Below, one piece after another: positions 33,443 to 44,522 of a stretch of DNA of 56,440 bases. The DNA lies in NCBI GenBank assembly GCA_009659895.1, contig PUXX01000021.1, positions 1 to 56,440 on the forward strand, read 5' to 3'. The stretch comes from Campylobacterota bacterium. GTDB taxonomy: Bacteria > Campylobacterota > Campylobacteria > Campylobacterales > Nitratiruptoraceae. The notes under the pieces were generated by a model, which had not been told where the DNA came from, did no database searches, and saw nothing but the letters and a program-made list of their open reading frames with translations. The translations under genes were made by a program, and so were the position numbers. Each line of letters starts with the position of its first letter. The stretch's first letter is position 1.

Positions 33443-33997
33443 ATGAGAAAAATCGTGATCGTGACGCTGCTATCACTGCTAGCTCTAGCCCAGTGTCAGC
33501 TCCACTCCCTAAGATGGACAGCTTTTAAAACGCCCCTTAAAGCAGGGGTCAAAGGCACCTTCGACAAAATCGCTTTTCTACCCGGCAAAGCGTGCCTGGA
33601 CGGAGCCGAAGTCATCATCAACAAGCACTCCGTCAACACCGGCAACAAAGATCGGGACAAAACCTTGGACGAGGCCTTCTTCTCCAAGCTCAAAGGAGAT
33701 ATCAAAGCAAAAATCGTCCATGTGGACAAAAAGAGGATGGACGTACAAATCACGCTCAACGGCCAAACCAAGACCATCCCTTTTACCTACGAAAAAGAAG
33801 AGGGCTCCATCGAGGCTCACGGAGTCATCGACATCTTCGATTTTAGCGGCTCCAAAGCCCTTCAAAGCATCAACAAGGCCTGTTATGATCTGCACCAGGG
33901 CAAGACATGGAACGACGTGGAGCTCTCCTTTACCATCGATACCAAAAAACACTCCAAATCCCACACTATCATAGATCATGTAAAGTCGATGATGTGA
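33443..33997 (+). CDS. YceI family periplasmic protein
   Basis: Signal peptide then LRWTAFKTPLKAGVKGTFDKIAF..., VTL-type lipocalin-like pattern. Confidence 0.75.
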   Translation: MRKIVIVTLLSLLALAQCQLHSLRWTAFKTPLKAGVKGTFDKIAFLPGKACLDGAEVIINKHSVNTGNKDRDKTLDEAFFSKLKGDIKAKIVHVDKKRMDVQITLNGQTKTIPFTYEKEEGSIEAHGVIDIFDFSGSKALQSINKACYDLHQGKTWNDVELSFTIDTKKHSKSHTIIDHVKSMM

Positions 33998-33998
33998 T

Positions 33999-35162
33999 AT
34001 GAAACAAGCCAGTTTCCTCCATAGCCCCGCTTTGAGTGGGGCACTGCTCATCGTCGCCACCATCGCAGCACTCATTCTCGAAAACTCCTCCCTCTCCCAT
34101 TACTACGACACCTTTTTGCACACGCCGGTGGAGATTCGTTTTGGCAACTTCCACATAGCCAAACCCTTGCTCCTTTGGGTCAACGACGGATTGATGGCCA
34201 TTTTCTTCTTTCTCATCGGGCTCGAAGTCAAAAGAGAGGTCTTAGAGGGCAGCCTCTCATCCATCTCCCAACTCTCTTTGCCGCTCCTGGCGGCTCTTGG
34301 CGGGATGGCCGTCCCAGCCCTCATCTACATCGCCCTCAACCCCAACGACCCCTTCGCCCTCAACGGCTGGGCGATACCCACCGCCACCGATATCGCCTTT
34401 GCGCTGGGGGTGTTGAGCCTGGTGGGGCCAGGAGTGCCCACATCGCTCAAGAGCTTTCTTTTGGCCCTGGCCATCATCGACGATCTGGGAGCCATCGTCA
34501 TCATCGCCCTCTTCTACACCCAGGAGCTCTCCATGATCTCTATCACCATCGCAGCCCTGGCCCTTGGGGTGCTGATCCTTTTCAATAGGTTTGGAGTGCA
34601 AAGAAAAGCCCTCTACGTCATCGTCGGCGCTATGCTTTGGGCCAGCGTGCTCAAATCCGGCGTCCACGCCACTTTGGCCGGAGTCGCCGTCGCTTTTACC
34701 ATACCGCTCCATCTGGCCAAAGAGATGGAAAAGGATCTGCATCTTTACGTCTCCTTGCTCATTCTTCCGCTCTTTGCCTTCGTCAACGCCGGGGTCAATT
34801 TGGAGAGTGTCACCCTCAAAGACATCTTCGCTCCCGTGCCGCTTGGCATCATGCTGGGACTCTTTTTGGGCAAACAGATAGGCGTGTTTGGATTTTCCTG
34901 GATCGCCATCAAAACGGGCCTTGCCAAACTCCCCGACAAAGCCACGTGGCTTCAGCTCTACGGACTCAGCGTCCTCACAGGGATAGGATTTACCATGAGT
35001 CTCTTCATCGACTCCCTGGCCTTCAACGATACGCGCATCTACAACTACGCCGACAAACTGGCCATCCTCCTTGGCTCCTTGCTCTCTGGGATCACAGGAT
35101 ATATCGTCTTGAAATCAGCGCAAAAACAAAAGCCGCACCAAAGCGACGCCAAAGAGGAGTAG
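33999..35162 (+). CDS. nhaA: Na+/H+ antiporter NhaA
   Basis: WVNDGLMAIFFFLIGLEVKREVLEGSL, GWAIPTATDIAFALGVLSLVG, LAIIDDLGAIVIIALFYT. Confidence 0.98.
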   Translation: MKQASFLHSPALSGALLIVATIAALILENSSLSHYYDTFLHTPVEIRFGNFHIAKPLLLWVNDGLMAIFFFLIGLEVKREVLEGSLSSISQLSLPLLAALGGMAVPALIYIALNPNDPFALNGWAIPTATDIAFALGVLSLVGPGVPTSLKSFLLALAIIDDLGAIVIIALFYTQELSMISITIAALALGVLILFNRFGVQRKALYVIVGAMLWASVLKSGVHATLAGVAVAFTIPLHLAKEMEKDLHLYVSLLILPLFAFVNAGVNLESVTLKDIFAPVPLGIMLGLFLGKQIGVFGFSWIAIKTGLAKLPDKATWLQLYGLSVLTGIGFTMSLFIDSLAFNDTRIYNYADKLAILLGSLLSGITGYIVLKSAQKQKPHQSDAKEE

Positions 35163-36626
35163 TCCCACTCCCTCATACCCCGTCACCGCCGCAAAAATCG
35201 CCCCCATCATCAGCGAAAAACTAAAAAGAATAGGCCTTAGATACTCTTTGAGCTCTTTTCTCATCCACTCAAGCTGATAAGGAGACATCTGGACTTCAAG
35301 CTCCCCTTTACTGGCCAGCTCTATGGTCTTTTTGAAATCTTCCACCAAATAGGGCGCTCCCTTGATCTCGTCGATGATCATCTCCACCAGGGAGTCCTTG
35401 TAGCCCAAGGCTCTTGGGATGTTCTTTTGCAAGATAGGCAAGATATCCTTGACGCCGTTGAAATTTTCGATATAGGTGGTGCCAAGCCCCTCGATGATAG
35501 CCGAGACACGGAGGATGTAGATCGCCTCCTGGGGGAGCTTGAATGGGAGCTCTCGCATCGATTCCAAGATCTCAAAGGCTAGGCGCTGCATGTTCACGGC
35601 ACTCAAGCTCTCATCGCTAAAGATAGAAAACATCTCCTCCACGAACTCCGCCACCGCCCCTTTGGGAGCCTCATAGGCCACGACGCCCAGCCTCTTCGCC
35701 GCACTGACAAAGAGCTCGTAGTCCCTTTCGTGAGCCGACTTGATCATCTCGATGATAGCCACTCTTGTTTCGTTGGCGATCCGCTTGACCATCCCAAAGT
35801 CCAAGAGCACCAGCTCCGCCTCTTTCGTGACCAAAAGATTGCCCGGATGGGGATCGGCGTGGAAAAAGCCCACCACCAGCATCTGCTCTGCATAAAAGTC
35901 GATAAGACGCTCCAGCACGGGGCGAAAATCGATCCCCATGCGCCTCAACCCCTCCTTATCATCGAAGCGCACCCCCTCCATAAATTCCATCACCAACGCA
36001 TCGTCGCTGCAATACTCCTCAAAGGGCTTTGGGAAAAGGACTTTGCAGTGCTTGTAGGTGGTGCTGAATTTTTTGAGGTTGGAGAGCTCCTTTTTGAGAC
36101 TCACCTCCTGGATGATCATCGCCGAAAACTCCTCGATCACCGCCTCAAGAGAGTTTTTGGTATATTCGCTAAAAAAGGGCCGAAAGAGATAGAGCAGTAT
36201 CTTCAATGTCCTTATATCCTTGCGCACCTGCTCCTCTATCCCCAGGCGCCGAAGTTTGACGGCCACCTTTTGGCCCTTGAGAGAGGCGACATGGACTTGC
36301 CCGATCGAGGCGCTGGCTATGGGAATGGGATCGAAGCTCTCAAAGGGATTGGTCCTGAAGGCTCTGTGAAATACCTCCTCAAACTCCTCTTTTGACATGG
36401 GAGGCAGCTCATCATGAAGACTCTTGAGCTGTTCTAGATAGGCATCATCAAAAAAGTCGGCCCTCGTGGCCAGTACCTGGGCCAATTTGATAAAACTCGC
36501 ACCAAGCTCCACGATGACAAGGCGCAGACGCTTGGGCTCGTAGGGGCGAAATCCCAAAAAAGAGTCCCGCCTCTTTATCAAAAGAAAAAAGCTAAGAAGC
36601 AAGAAGAAGATTTTAAAAAGTCTCAC
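35115..36626 (-). CDS. UbiB/AarF/ABC1 kinase family protein
   Basis: ELGASFIKLAQVLATRADFFDDAYLEQLKSLHDELPPM, ASASIGQVHVA, FHADPHPGNLLV, VLLDFGMVKRI. Confidence 0.93.
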   Translation of the reverse strand: MRLFKIFFLLLSFFLLIKRRDSFLGFRPYEPKRLRLVIVELGASFIKLAQVLATRADFFDDAYLEQLKSLHDELPPMSKEEFEEVFHRAFRTNPFESFDPIPIASASIGQVHVASLKGQKVAVKLRRLGIEEQVRKDIRTLKILLYLFRPFFSEYTKNSLEAVIEEFSAMIIQEVSLKKELSNLKKFSTTYKHCKVLFPKPFEEYCSDDALVMEFMEGVRFDDKEGLRRMGIDFRPVLERLIDFYAEQMLVVGFFHADPHPGNLLVTKEAELVLLDFGMVKRIANETRVAIIEMIKSAHERDYELFVSAAKRLGVVAYEAPKGAVAEFVEEMFSIFSDESLSAVNMQRLAFEILESMRELPFKLPQEAIYILRVSAIIEGLGTTYIENFNGVKDILPILQKNIPRALGYKDSLVEMIIDEIKGAPYLVEDFKKTIELASKGELEVQMSPYQLEWMRKELKEYLRPILFSFSLMMGAIFAAVTGYEGVGLLLFGVALVRLLFLR

Positions 36627-36880
36627 TTTTTACAAAGCTTCTCAATGTCCTTTTTGGTGGCCAGATCGAGCTCTGCTACGATCTCTTTGAGAAGCTTTTT
36701 GAGCTCCTCTTTGGCTCTTTTTTCCTCCTCTTCGCCTCTTTTTTTCGCCTCTTCGACGATTTTCTTGACCTCCTCTTCAGAGAGTCTCCCCTTCTTCACC
36801 AGTTTTTGGAGCTGCTCTTCGACCTTCTCTTTGGCCAGGAGCGCTCCACCCACACCTAGATAGAGCAGATCTTTGAGCAT
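36623..36880 (-). CDS. Small coiled-coil (phasin-like) protein
   Basis: 85 aa; MLKDLLYLGVGGALLAKEKVEEQLQKLVKKGRLSEEEVKKIVEEAKKRGEEEEKRAKEELKK; 4-nt overlap with ubiB-like gene. Confidence 0.75.
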   Translation of the reverse strand: MLKDLLYLGVGGALLAKEKVEEQLQKLVKKGRLSEEEVKKIVEEAKKRGEEEEKRAKEELKKLLKEIVAELDLATKKDIEKLCKK

Positions 36881-36908
36881 TTTCGCCTCCTTGTTTTTTC
36901 TTATTATA

Positions 36909-37700
36909 TCATTGCTGGGAGATATAACGCCCTGCGATCAAGGCGGAGACGACCCTGTTGACCAGATTGATAGGGATCGCAAATCCTATCCCAGCGCTAG
37001 CGCCGCTTGGACTATATATCGCCGTATTGACACCGATCACCCGCCCAGCACTATCTAAAAGCGGACCTCCGGAGTTGCCGGGATTGATAGCGGCATCGGT
37101 CTGGATGGCGTGCCTGATCCTGGCACCATTTTGCTGGTCGATCACACGCTCTAACGCTGAGATGATCCCCATGGTCATGGTCCAGTCCAGCCCAAAAGGA
37201 TTGCCGATGGCATAGACGATCTGACCCACTCGAAGATCATCGCTATTTCCGATGATCACCGGCTTCATCACTCCAGCTACTGGCTTGATCTTGAGCACGG
37301 CCAGATCGTACCTAGGATCGGCACCTACTAGCTTGGCCTGGTAGCGAAGACCATTGCTCAGTGTCACCACCGCTTCGCTGGCTCCTTCGATGACGTGGTA
37401 GTTGGTGACGATATGGCCAAACTCATCCCAGATAAAACCGCTCCCAGTCCCTTTGGGGATATCCCACACGCTCATACTCCAATAGTCCACTACCCGTTTG
37501 AGCGTGGAGATATAGACCACACTTGGCTTGGCACGCTCAAAGATGGCTATGTTGGTCCTCTCAATCTGCATCAAAGCCCCTCTGGGAGTGATGGCTTTGG
37601 GCTTTGAGGCAACGATACTTTGCAAAAACGGCAAAGCCTCATAGAGCGCAAACCCTACCATCACTATCACCAAAACGGCTTTCATATCTGCCCTTTTCAT
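36909..37700 (-). CDS. Trypsin-like serine protease, HtrA/DegP type without PDZ domain
   Basis: H (VTNYHVIEGA), D (DPRYDLAVLKI), S (PGNSGGPLLD) triad; ends right after the protease domain. Confidence 0.9.
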   Translation of the reverse strand: MKRADMKAVLVIVMVGFALYEALPFLQSIVASKPKAITPRGALMQIERTNIAIFERAKPSVVYISTLKRVVDYWSMSVWDIPKGTGSGFIWDEFGHIVTNYHVIEGASEAVVTLSNGLRYQAKLVGADPRYDLAVLKIKPVAGVMKPVIIGNSDDLRVGQIVYAIGNPFGLDWTMTMGIISALERVIDQQNGARIRHAIQTDAAINPGNSGGPLLDSAGRVIGVNTAIYSPSGASAGIGFAIPINLVNRVVSALIAGRYISQQ

Positions 37701-38408
37701 CTAGGCTCCCATATAGACTATCCGCATCCCCTGGATCTGGATAAGCCCCTCCAGCTCCGCCTCATATATCCGCTCGCCATAGCGTGCCACCGCCTCATCA
37801 AGCGTGGGGGAGGTTCTTAGATACTCCACAAACTCATCTCCTCCCCACTCATCCAGGCTCCAGATCACCTTGGCCACTCCCTCCTGGATGAGCCTGTTGG
37901 TCCCGGGGCTCTCACCTAGTCTATGGGGCGGGACATAGATCTGCTTGCCAGCTTCTAGAGCATACTGAGCACTCCTCATGCTCCCGCTTCTCTCATCAGC
38001 CTCCATCACCACCAAAAACTCCCCAAGCTCCACCACCGTGCGATTTCGCACTACAAAACTCCACCTGGTGGCTCGAAACCCTGGCTCAAACTGGCTTAGC
38101 ACGAGTCCCTCAGCGGCAATCTGGTCGATCAGCTGGGCATTGACAGCTGGATAGCGAAGATCAATCCCACAAGGAAGCACACAGATGGTGTTTTTCGCTC
38201 CAGCACCCCTGTGGGCCAGAGCATCCACTCCCATGGCTCCACCACTTACTACTACATACCCCTTTTGCGCCAGACTCCTAGCAAACCTCAGGGTCAAAGT
38301 CTTGGTGTAGGAGATGGGTCTCCTGCTGCCTACCATAGAGACCTTTGGACGACGCAAGAGCTCTAGATCTCCTAGATAGTGATACTTGATCCCGCCGATC
38401 TCAACCAA
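37701..38408 (-). CDS. dprA: DNA-processing protein DprA (short, Rossmann domain only)
   Basis: MVGSRRPISYTKTLTLRFARSLAQKGYVVVSGGAMGVDALAHRGA; likely TTG start at 38408 with upstream GGAGAT. Confidence 0.9.
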   Translation of the reverse strand: MVEIGGIKYHYLGDLELLRRPKVSMVGSRRPISYTKTLTLRFARSLAQKGYVVVSGGAMGVDALAHRGAGAKNTICVLPCGIDLRYPAVNAQLIDQIAAEGLVLSQFEPGFRATRWSFVVRNRTVVELGEFLVVMEADERSGSMRSAQYALEAGKQIYVPPHRLGESPGTNRLIQEGVAKVIWSLDEWGGDEFVEYLRTSPTLDEAVARYGERIYEAELEGLIQIQGMRIVYMGA

Positions 38409-39738
38409 AATAGTATCTCCATATCCCGACTGCACAGAGTGTCACTACCACCACACCCAAGAGATTGACAACAAATCCGATCTTGGCCATCTCCTTGATC
38501 TTGATGACCCGACTGCTCATGATGATGGCGTTTGGCGGCGTAGCGATAGGAAGCATAAAGGCATAACTAGCGGCGATCGTGGCGGTAAAAAGGATGATCT
38601 GCTCATCGATACCACTTCTTTTGGCAAACTCATAAAATATGGGCAGACTTATGGATGTGAGTGCTGTATTGCTGGTGATCTCCGTACTAAAGGAGACAAA
38701 AAGCGCCACCAAAAAGAGCAGCACCGCCAGGGGCAGATGGGCAAAGGCACCAAAATAGCCCGCTATCGCAGAAGCTAGACCGGTCTTGATAAAGGCTGTG
38801 GCAATAGCAAATCCAGCACCAAACAAAAAGACGATCTCATAGGGCATCTCCTTGGTATCGCTCCACTCCAAGATCGCCACGTTTGGCAAGAACAAAATCA
38901 GCCCAAATCCCAAGAGCAGCAGCTTCTCATCCAATGCGTACTGAGGGGCCAGGGGTTTGAGAAAGGCATTGAGCACCAGCAGCGCCACCAATGCCAGGAG
39001 AATGAGACTCAAGATCCTTTGCTCCCTAGTTTGCAAAGAGCACTCTTTTATCTCACAAGCGATCGGCTCATCCTTGACGCTACGTGAGAGCAACCATGGT
39101 ACTACCAAGATCATCGTCACCACCACCGGAGCGGTCAGCATCATCCACTCCAAAAATGTGGGCGCTCTTCCTCCCACCTCCTCCAAAAAGCCTAGCAAGA
39201 TGAGGTTTGGCGGAGTACCGATGGGTGTGAAGATTCCTCCTATACTGGCTCCATAGGCGGTAGCGATGAGATAGCGGATCTTGAGGCGGATATTTTGGGT
39301 CAAGAACATGGCTATTGGCATGAGCATGATGGTGACGGTGGTATTGGACAAGAATGCACTCAAAGTAGCCGATGTGATGGCCAGGGCATAGATGATACCA
39401 CGGGCACTCTGAGGAAAGAGGGCCATAAGCTTTGAGGCGATGATTTCATGAAGTTTTGTCTTTTGCATAGCGATCGCCAACAAAAAGCCTCCGATGAACA
39501 AAAAGATGATCGGCTTGGAGTAGTTGGGGGCCACTCCTTTTAGATCGACGATCCCCAAAGCCGGAAAGAGAAGCAGAGGAAGCAAAGAGACCACTCCCAG
39601 GGGCAGCGCCTCGCTGCTCCACAAAGAGACCAAAAAGACCACGCTGCCCAAGAGTTTGGCCTGGGTCATATCAAAGACATAAGCACTGAGAGCAAAACTT
39701 AATAATCCAAGTCCGATGGCGATGGAGAGCTTTTGCAT
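38401..39738 (-). CDS. DASS/SLC13 family anion:Na+ symporter
   Basis: 445 aa polytopic; SNTTVTIMLMPIAMFL, GGIFTPIGTPPNLILLGFL, SNTALTSISLPIFYEF, LPIATPPNAIIMSS. Confidence 0.92.
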   Translation of the reverse strand: MQKLSIAIGLGLLSFALSAYVFDMTQAKLLGSVVFLVSLWSSEALPLGVVSLLPLLLFPALGIVDLKGVAPNYSKPIIFLFIGGFLLAIAMQKTKLHEIIASKLMALFPQSARGIIYALAITSATLSAFLSNTTVTIMLMPIAMFLTQNIRLKIRYLIATAYGASIGGIFTPIGTPPNLILLGFLEEVGGRAPTFLEWMMLTAPVVVTMILVVPWLLSRSVKDEPIACEIKECSLQTREQRILSLILLALVALLVLNAFLKPLAPQYALDEKLLLLGFGLILFLPNVAILEWSDTKEMPYEIVFLFGAGFAIATAFIKTGLASAIAGYFGAFAHLPLAVLLFLVALFVSFSTEITSNTALTSISLPIFYEFAKRSGIDEQIILFTATIAASYAFMLPIATPPNAIIMSSRVIKIKEMAKIGFVVNLLGVVVVTLCAVGIWRYYFG

Positions 39739-39747
39739 GGATCACCC

Positions 39748-40683
39748 TTAGAGTCTGAGGTTGTCGATATATATTAGCTCAACATCTTTTAAAATAGTTT
39801 TAGACTCCCTCAACGCTTTGATAGTAGCAGGGCGTGGATGGCCGATAGCGATGGCGAAGCCTTTGGCTTTGGCCCTTTTGATCGCCTTTTTGAGCTGGGT
39901 TTTGATATAGGCTGGATCTGGCCTGTTGTCCAAGAATATATCTCTGGCGATATATCTCTTGCCAAGCTCTCTCATGACACGTGGCACTTGGGTTTTGGAG
40001 GTGGTGCGACTATCCACAAAGACAAAGCCGTAGCGTTCCAAGATAGGAAGAAGTCTGCGCATCGCCTCATAATCAGCCGTAAATCGGCTACCGGTGTGGT
40101 TGTTGAGAAACCTGGCTCTAGGAAAATGCCTGCGCAGATCTCTGATCACCCTCTCCATCTCCTGGCGTGAGGAAGTGGTACGCAAAGTATCGATCTCTTC
40201 ACGCACGAAGCCGTTGGCCTCCATGGGCAGATGGATCATATAGTGCCCAAAGGATCTGGCATAGCGAGGAGTATTGGGATGGCTAGCACTTGGTGGGAAA
40301 AAAGAGAGATTTAGTGGCATACCCAAAGATCTAAGAGCCTTGACCTGCCATCCAAAGGCTACGTCATCGATGATGATGGCAAGTTTTGGCTTGGAGGCTT
40401 GTAGGATCTTTTTTGTGCTTTTGCTCTTTTGTGGCTGGGATTCTGGCTCTTTGGCCTGATCGGAAGAGATCGCCGAGGAGCTGGAGCGGGTAGGCACAAA
40501 AGCACTTGAGCTTACAGGGCTCTCTTGGGATTTTCGCTCTTTGACTCCCTGCTCATAGCCCACCTGATAGAGAAAATAGCCCAAAACGGCACACAAAAAA
40601 GCAAAGAGGAATATCAAAAAGATCAAAAGAAGATAGGTAGCTCTCTTTGGAGGCTGTCTGCGCCTTTTTTTGCCTTTTGCCAT
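39748..40683 (-). CDS. Divergent polysaccharide deacetylase family protein (COG2861)
   Basis: N-terminal TM anchor, PKLAIIIDDVAFGWQV, SFFPPSASHPNTPRYARSFGHYMIHLPMEA, FLNNHTGSRFT, FVDSRTT. Confidence 0.88.
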   Translation of the reverse strand: MAKGKKRRRQPPKRATYLLLIFLIFLFAFLCAVLGYFLYQVGYEQGVKERKSQESPVSSSAFVPTRSSSSAISSDQAKEPESQPQKSKSTKKILQASKPKLAIIIDDVAFGWQVKALRSLGMPLNLSFFPPSASHPNTPRYARSFGHYMIHLPMEANGFVREEIDTLRTTSSRQEMERVIRDLRRHFPRARFLNNHTGSRFTADYEAMRRLLPILERYGFVFVDSRTTSKTQVPRVMRELGKRYIARDIFLDNRPDPAYIKTQLKKAIKRAKAKGFAIAIGHPRPATIKALRESKTILKDVELIYIDNLRL

Positions 40684-40710
40684 AGGCCGTGGAGGGAGCG
40701 AAGCTCCCTG

Positions 40711-41769
<1,059 letters not shown>

Positions 41770-41829
41770 TTATAGTTGTTTAGTTTTGGATAAAAGCTGC
41801 TTTGTTATAATTGGACAAAAGGAGCGAAG

Positions 41830-44481
41830 ATGAAGAAGTTTCGTGTCAGCGATGAACTCAAGAGGGAGATCCGCTACGCCTTGCATGAGCTTTTGGGAGT
41901 CATAGAGCGATTCAATCCCCAGACCAAACGGCTCTTTTTGGAGCTACGTGAGACTTTGAAAAAGACAAGAGAGCAGACTATTAGCCTAGAGCATATCGCA
42001 GAGCATCTAGATACCGCTCAGATGAACGATCTCATCAAGGCCTTTAGTCTCTATTTGATGCTCATCAACATCATCGAGGAGCGCTTCGAAGCCACGAAGG
42101 CCGACATCCAAGAGACCATCGAGGAGCTCATCCAAGAGGGATTTGACAGGCCCGATATCATCGACACTCTCAAAAAGATCCGATTCTATCCTGTCTTTAC
42201 CGCCCATCCCACGGAGTCCAGGCGCAGGACCTTTTTGGAGGCTCACAGAGAATTTAGCGATCTATTTGACAAGATCTTTGGCTACGACGATCAAGAGGCC
42301 AAAAAGCGCTTTCGCTACCGCCTCACCCTTTTGTGGCAGACCAGTCTCATACGCAAGGAGAAGATCGAGGTACTCTTTGAGCTAGACAACCTCCTCTTCA
42401 TTCTGGAGAGCTCCGTCCTAGACGCCCTGGCGGACCTCAACCAGTCCATAGAGCGTCACACCGGAATCCTCCAAAAGCCCATCACCCGTCTTGGCAGCTG
42501 GATCGGAGGAGATAGAGACGGCAACCCCTACGTCACCAACGAGGTGATGGTCGAGGCGATGAAGATCCAGCACAACACCATCATAGGGCTCTACATCCAC
42601 AAGATCGACCGCCTCATCCGTGAGCTCTCCATTTCCACGGACCAAAGAGAGGTCAAAAAAGAGCTCCTAGACTCCATCACCCAGGAGGCGAAATATCTCA
42701 GCGACAAATCGATCAAGCTCCACAAAAGCGAGCCCTTCAGAGCCAAACTCTCCCTCATGCGTCAAAAGCTCAAAAACCGCCTCCTCTTCATCAACGCCAT
42801 CAACGAGCCAAATTTTTACTACCACAGCCCAAAGGAGCTTTTGAGAGATATTGACTTGATCCTGGACTCTTTGGATCCTATCAGCAAAGAGGGTGTGATG
42901 GAGCTAAGAGAGCTGGTGCTCCACTGTGGCTTTCATCTACTGAAGATGGATTTTCGTGAGCACAAATCCAAGATCAAAAACGCCCTCTTTGAGATACTCT
43001 CTCTCATGGGACTCTCAGACACCTCCATCGCCCAGATGCCCTCAGCCAAGCAGATCCAGACCATCGTCAAAGCCTTGGCCAAGCCCCCGGTCAATCTCAG
43101 CCAGTTTCTAGATGGCACCAGCGAAGAAACCGCCCAGATCCTGGAGGCCTTCATCAAGATCCGATGGGCCAAGGAGAAGATCAACAAAAGAATCATCGAT
43201 AGCTTCATCCTCTCCATGACCACTGATGCCAGCGATCTTTTGGCGGTACTTTGGTTCGCCAAACAAGCAAGACTCTGGATACCGGGCAAAGAGGCCCACA
43301 TCTCCATCACCCCACTCTTTGAGACCATCGAGGATCTCAAAAACGCCGCTTCAATTATCCGTACTCTCTATCAGATCAAGCCCTACCGACGCTATCTCAA
43401 AGACCGGGACAACACTCAGGAGGTGATGATCGGCTATAGTGATAGCAGCAAGGATGGAGGACTCTTTGCCAGCAGCTACAACCTCAACAAAGCCACAAAA
43501 GATCTGATCGCTTTGGGAGAGGAGCTTGGGATTAGGTTCTTGCTCTTTCACGGCAGGGGAGGATCGATCAGTCGTGGAGGAGGACCTACGGAGGCCGCCA
43601 TCCTGGCCAGCCCCTACAAAGCGGTGGATGGCTTCTTGAAGCTCACTGAACAAGGAGAGGTGATCAGCTCCAAATACCTCAACCCCAAAATCGCCCGCTT
43701 CAATCTCACCAAAACCATCCAAGCCCTGCTCAAAAAGAGTGTCTATGATCGATTTGGCATCAAGGATGAGTGCGAGGAGAATCCTAACTTCGATCAGATC
43801 TTGCAACTCATCAGTGATACCTCCTATCAGGTCTACAAAGAGCTGGTCTATGAAGATCGTGACTTTTTGACCTATTTCAAAGAGGCCACTCCCATAGAGT
43901 TTATCTCCAAGCTCAATCTAGGATCTCGCCCGGCCAAACGCAAAAAGAGCGAGTCGATCGAAGATCTAAGAGCCATCCCCTGGGTCTTTGCCTGGACCCA
44001 AAACCGCTCCATCATGCCTGCGTGGTACGGGGTGGGCAGCGGACTAGAAGCTGCCAAGGAGCGCTACGATCTCTCAGCCCTCAAGGAGCTCTACGCCCAT
44101 TGCCCCTTTTTCAAAACCACTATCGACAATATCGAGCTCATCCTTACCAAAGTCGATCTCAATATCGCCAAACTCTACAACCAGTTCGTCCACGATCCTG
44201 CCATCGCCCACAAGATCTTCACCAAGATCCAAGATGAGTTCGAAAAGACCAAGACCCATATCCTAGCCATCAAGGAGAAGGACTCTTTGCTAGAAAAAGA
44301 TCCCCTCTTGCGCCAGTCCATACTCTTGCGAAAACCCTACCTTACCGCACTGAGCATCTTCCAGATAGAGCTGATCAAAAAATACAAAACGGCCAAATAC
44401 AAAAAGCAACAAGAGCGTCTGCTCAATCTCATCCACACCACCATCGTAGGTATCGCCCAGGGACTGCGCAACACCGGATGA
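41830..44481 (+). CDS. ppc: Phosphoenolpyruvate carboxylase
   Basis: 883 aa; FTAHPTESRRRTFLEAH, GSWIGGDRDGNPYVT, LLFHGRGGSISRGGGPT, IGYSDSSKDGG. Confidence 0.98.
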   Translation: MKKFRVSDELKREIRYALHELLGVIERFNPQTKRLFLELRETLKKTREQTISLEHIAEHLDTAQMNDLIKAFSLYLMLINIIEERFEATKADIQETIEELIQEGFDRPDIIDTLKKIRFYPVFTAHPTESRRRTFLEAHREFSDLFDKIFGYDDQEAKKRFRYRLTLLWQTSLIRKEKIEVLFELDNLLFILESSVLDALADLNQSIERHTGILQKPITRLGSWIGGDRDGNPYVTNEVMVEAMKIQHNTIIGLYIHKIDRLIRELSISTDQREVKKELLDSITQEAKYLSDKSIKLHKSEPFRAKLSLMRQKLKNRLLFINAINEPNFYYHSPKELLRDIDLILDSLDPISKEGVMELRELVLHCGFHLLKMDFREHKSKIKNALFEILSLMGLSDTSIAQMPSAKQIQTIVKALAKPPVNLSQFLDGTSEETAQILEAFIKIRWAKEKINKRIIDSFILSMTTDASDLLAVLWFAKQARLWIPGKEAHISITPLFETIEDLKNAASIIRTLYQIKPYRRYLKDRDNTQEVMIGYSDSSKDGGLFASSYNLNKATKDLIALGEELGIRFLLFHGRGGSISRGGGPTEAAILASPYKAVDGFLKLTEQGEVISSKYLNPKIARFNLTKTIQALLKKSVYDRFGIKDECEENPNFDQILQLISDTSYQVYKELVYEDRDFLTYFKEATPIEFISKLNLGSRPAKRKKSESIEDLRAIPWVFAWTQNRSIMPAWYGVGSGLEAAKERYDLSALKELYAHCPFFKTTIDNIELILTKVDLNIAKLYNQFVHDPAIAHKIFTKIQDEFEKTKTHILAIKEKDSLLEKDPLLRQSILLRKPYLTALSIFQIELIKKYKTAKYKKQQERLLNLIHTTIVGIAQGLRNTG

Positions 44482-44489
44482 TCTTTTTA

Positions 44490-44498
44490 TGGTATAAT
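44490..44498 (+). promoter_or_regulatory. Extended -10 promoter TGGTATAAT upstream of rnr
   Basis: TGG TATAAT 25 nt before the TTG start at 44523. Confidence 0.6.
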
Positions 44499-44522
44499 TT
44501 AAAAAAAATTTAAGGATAAAAT

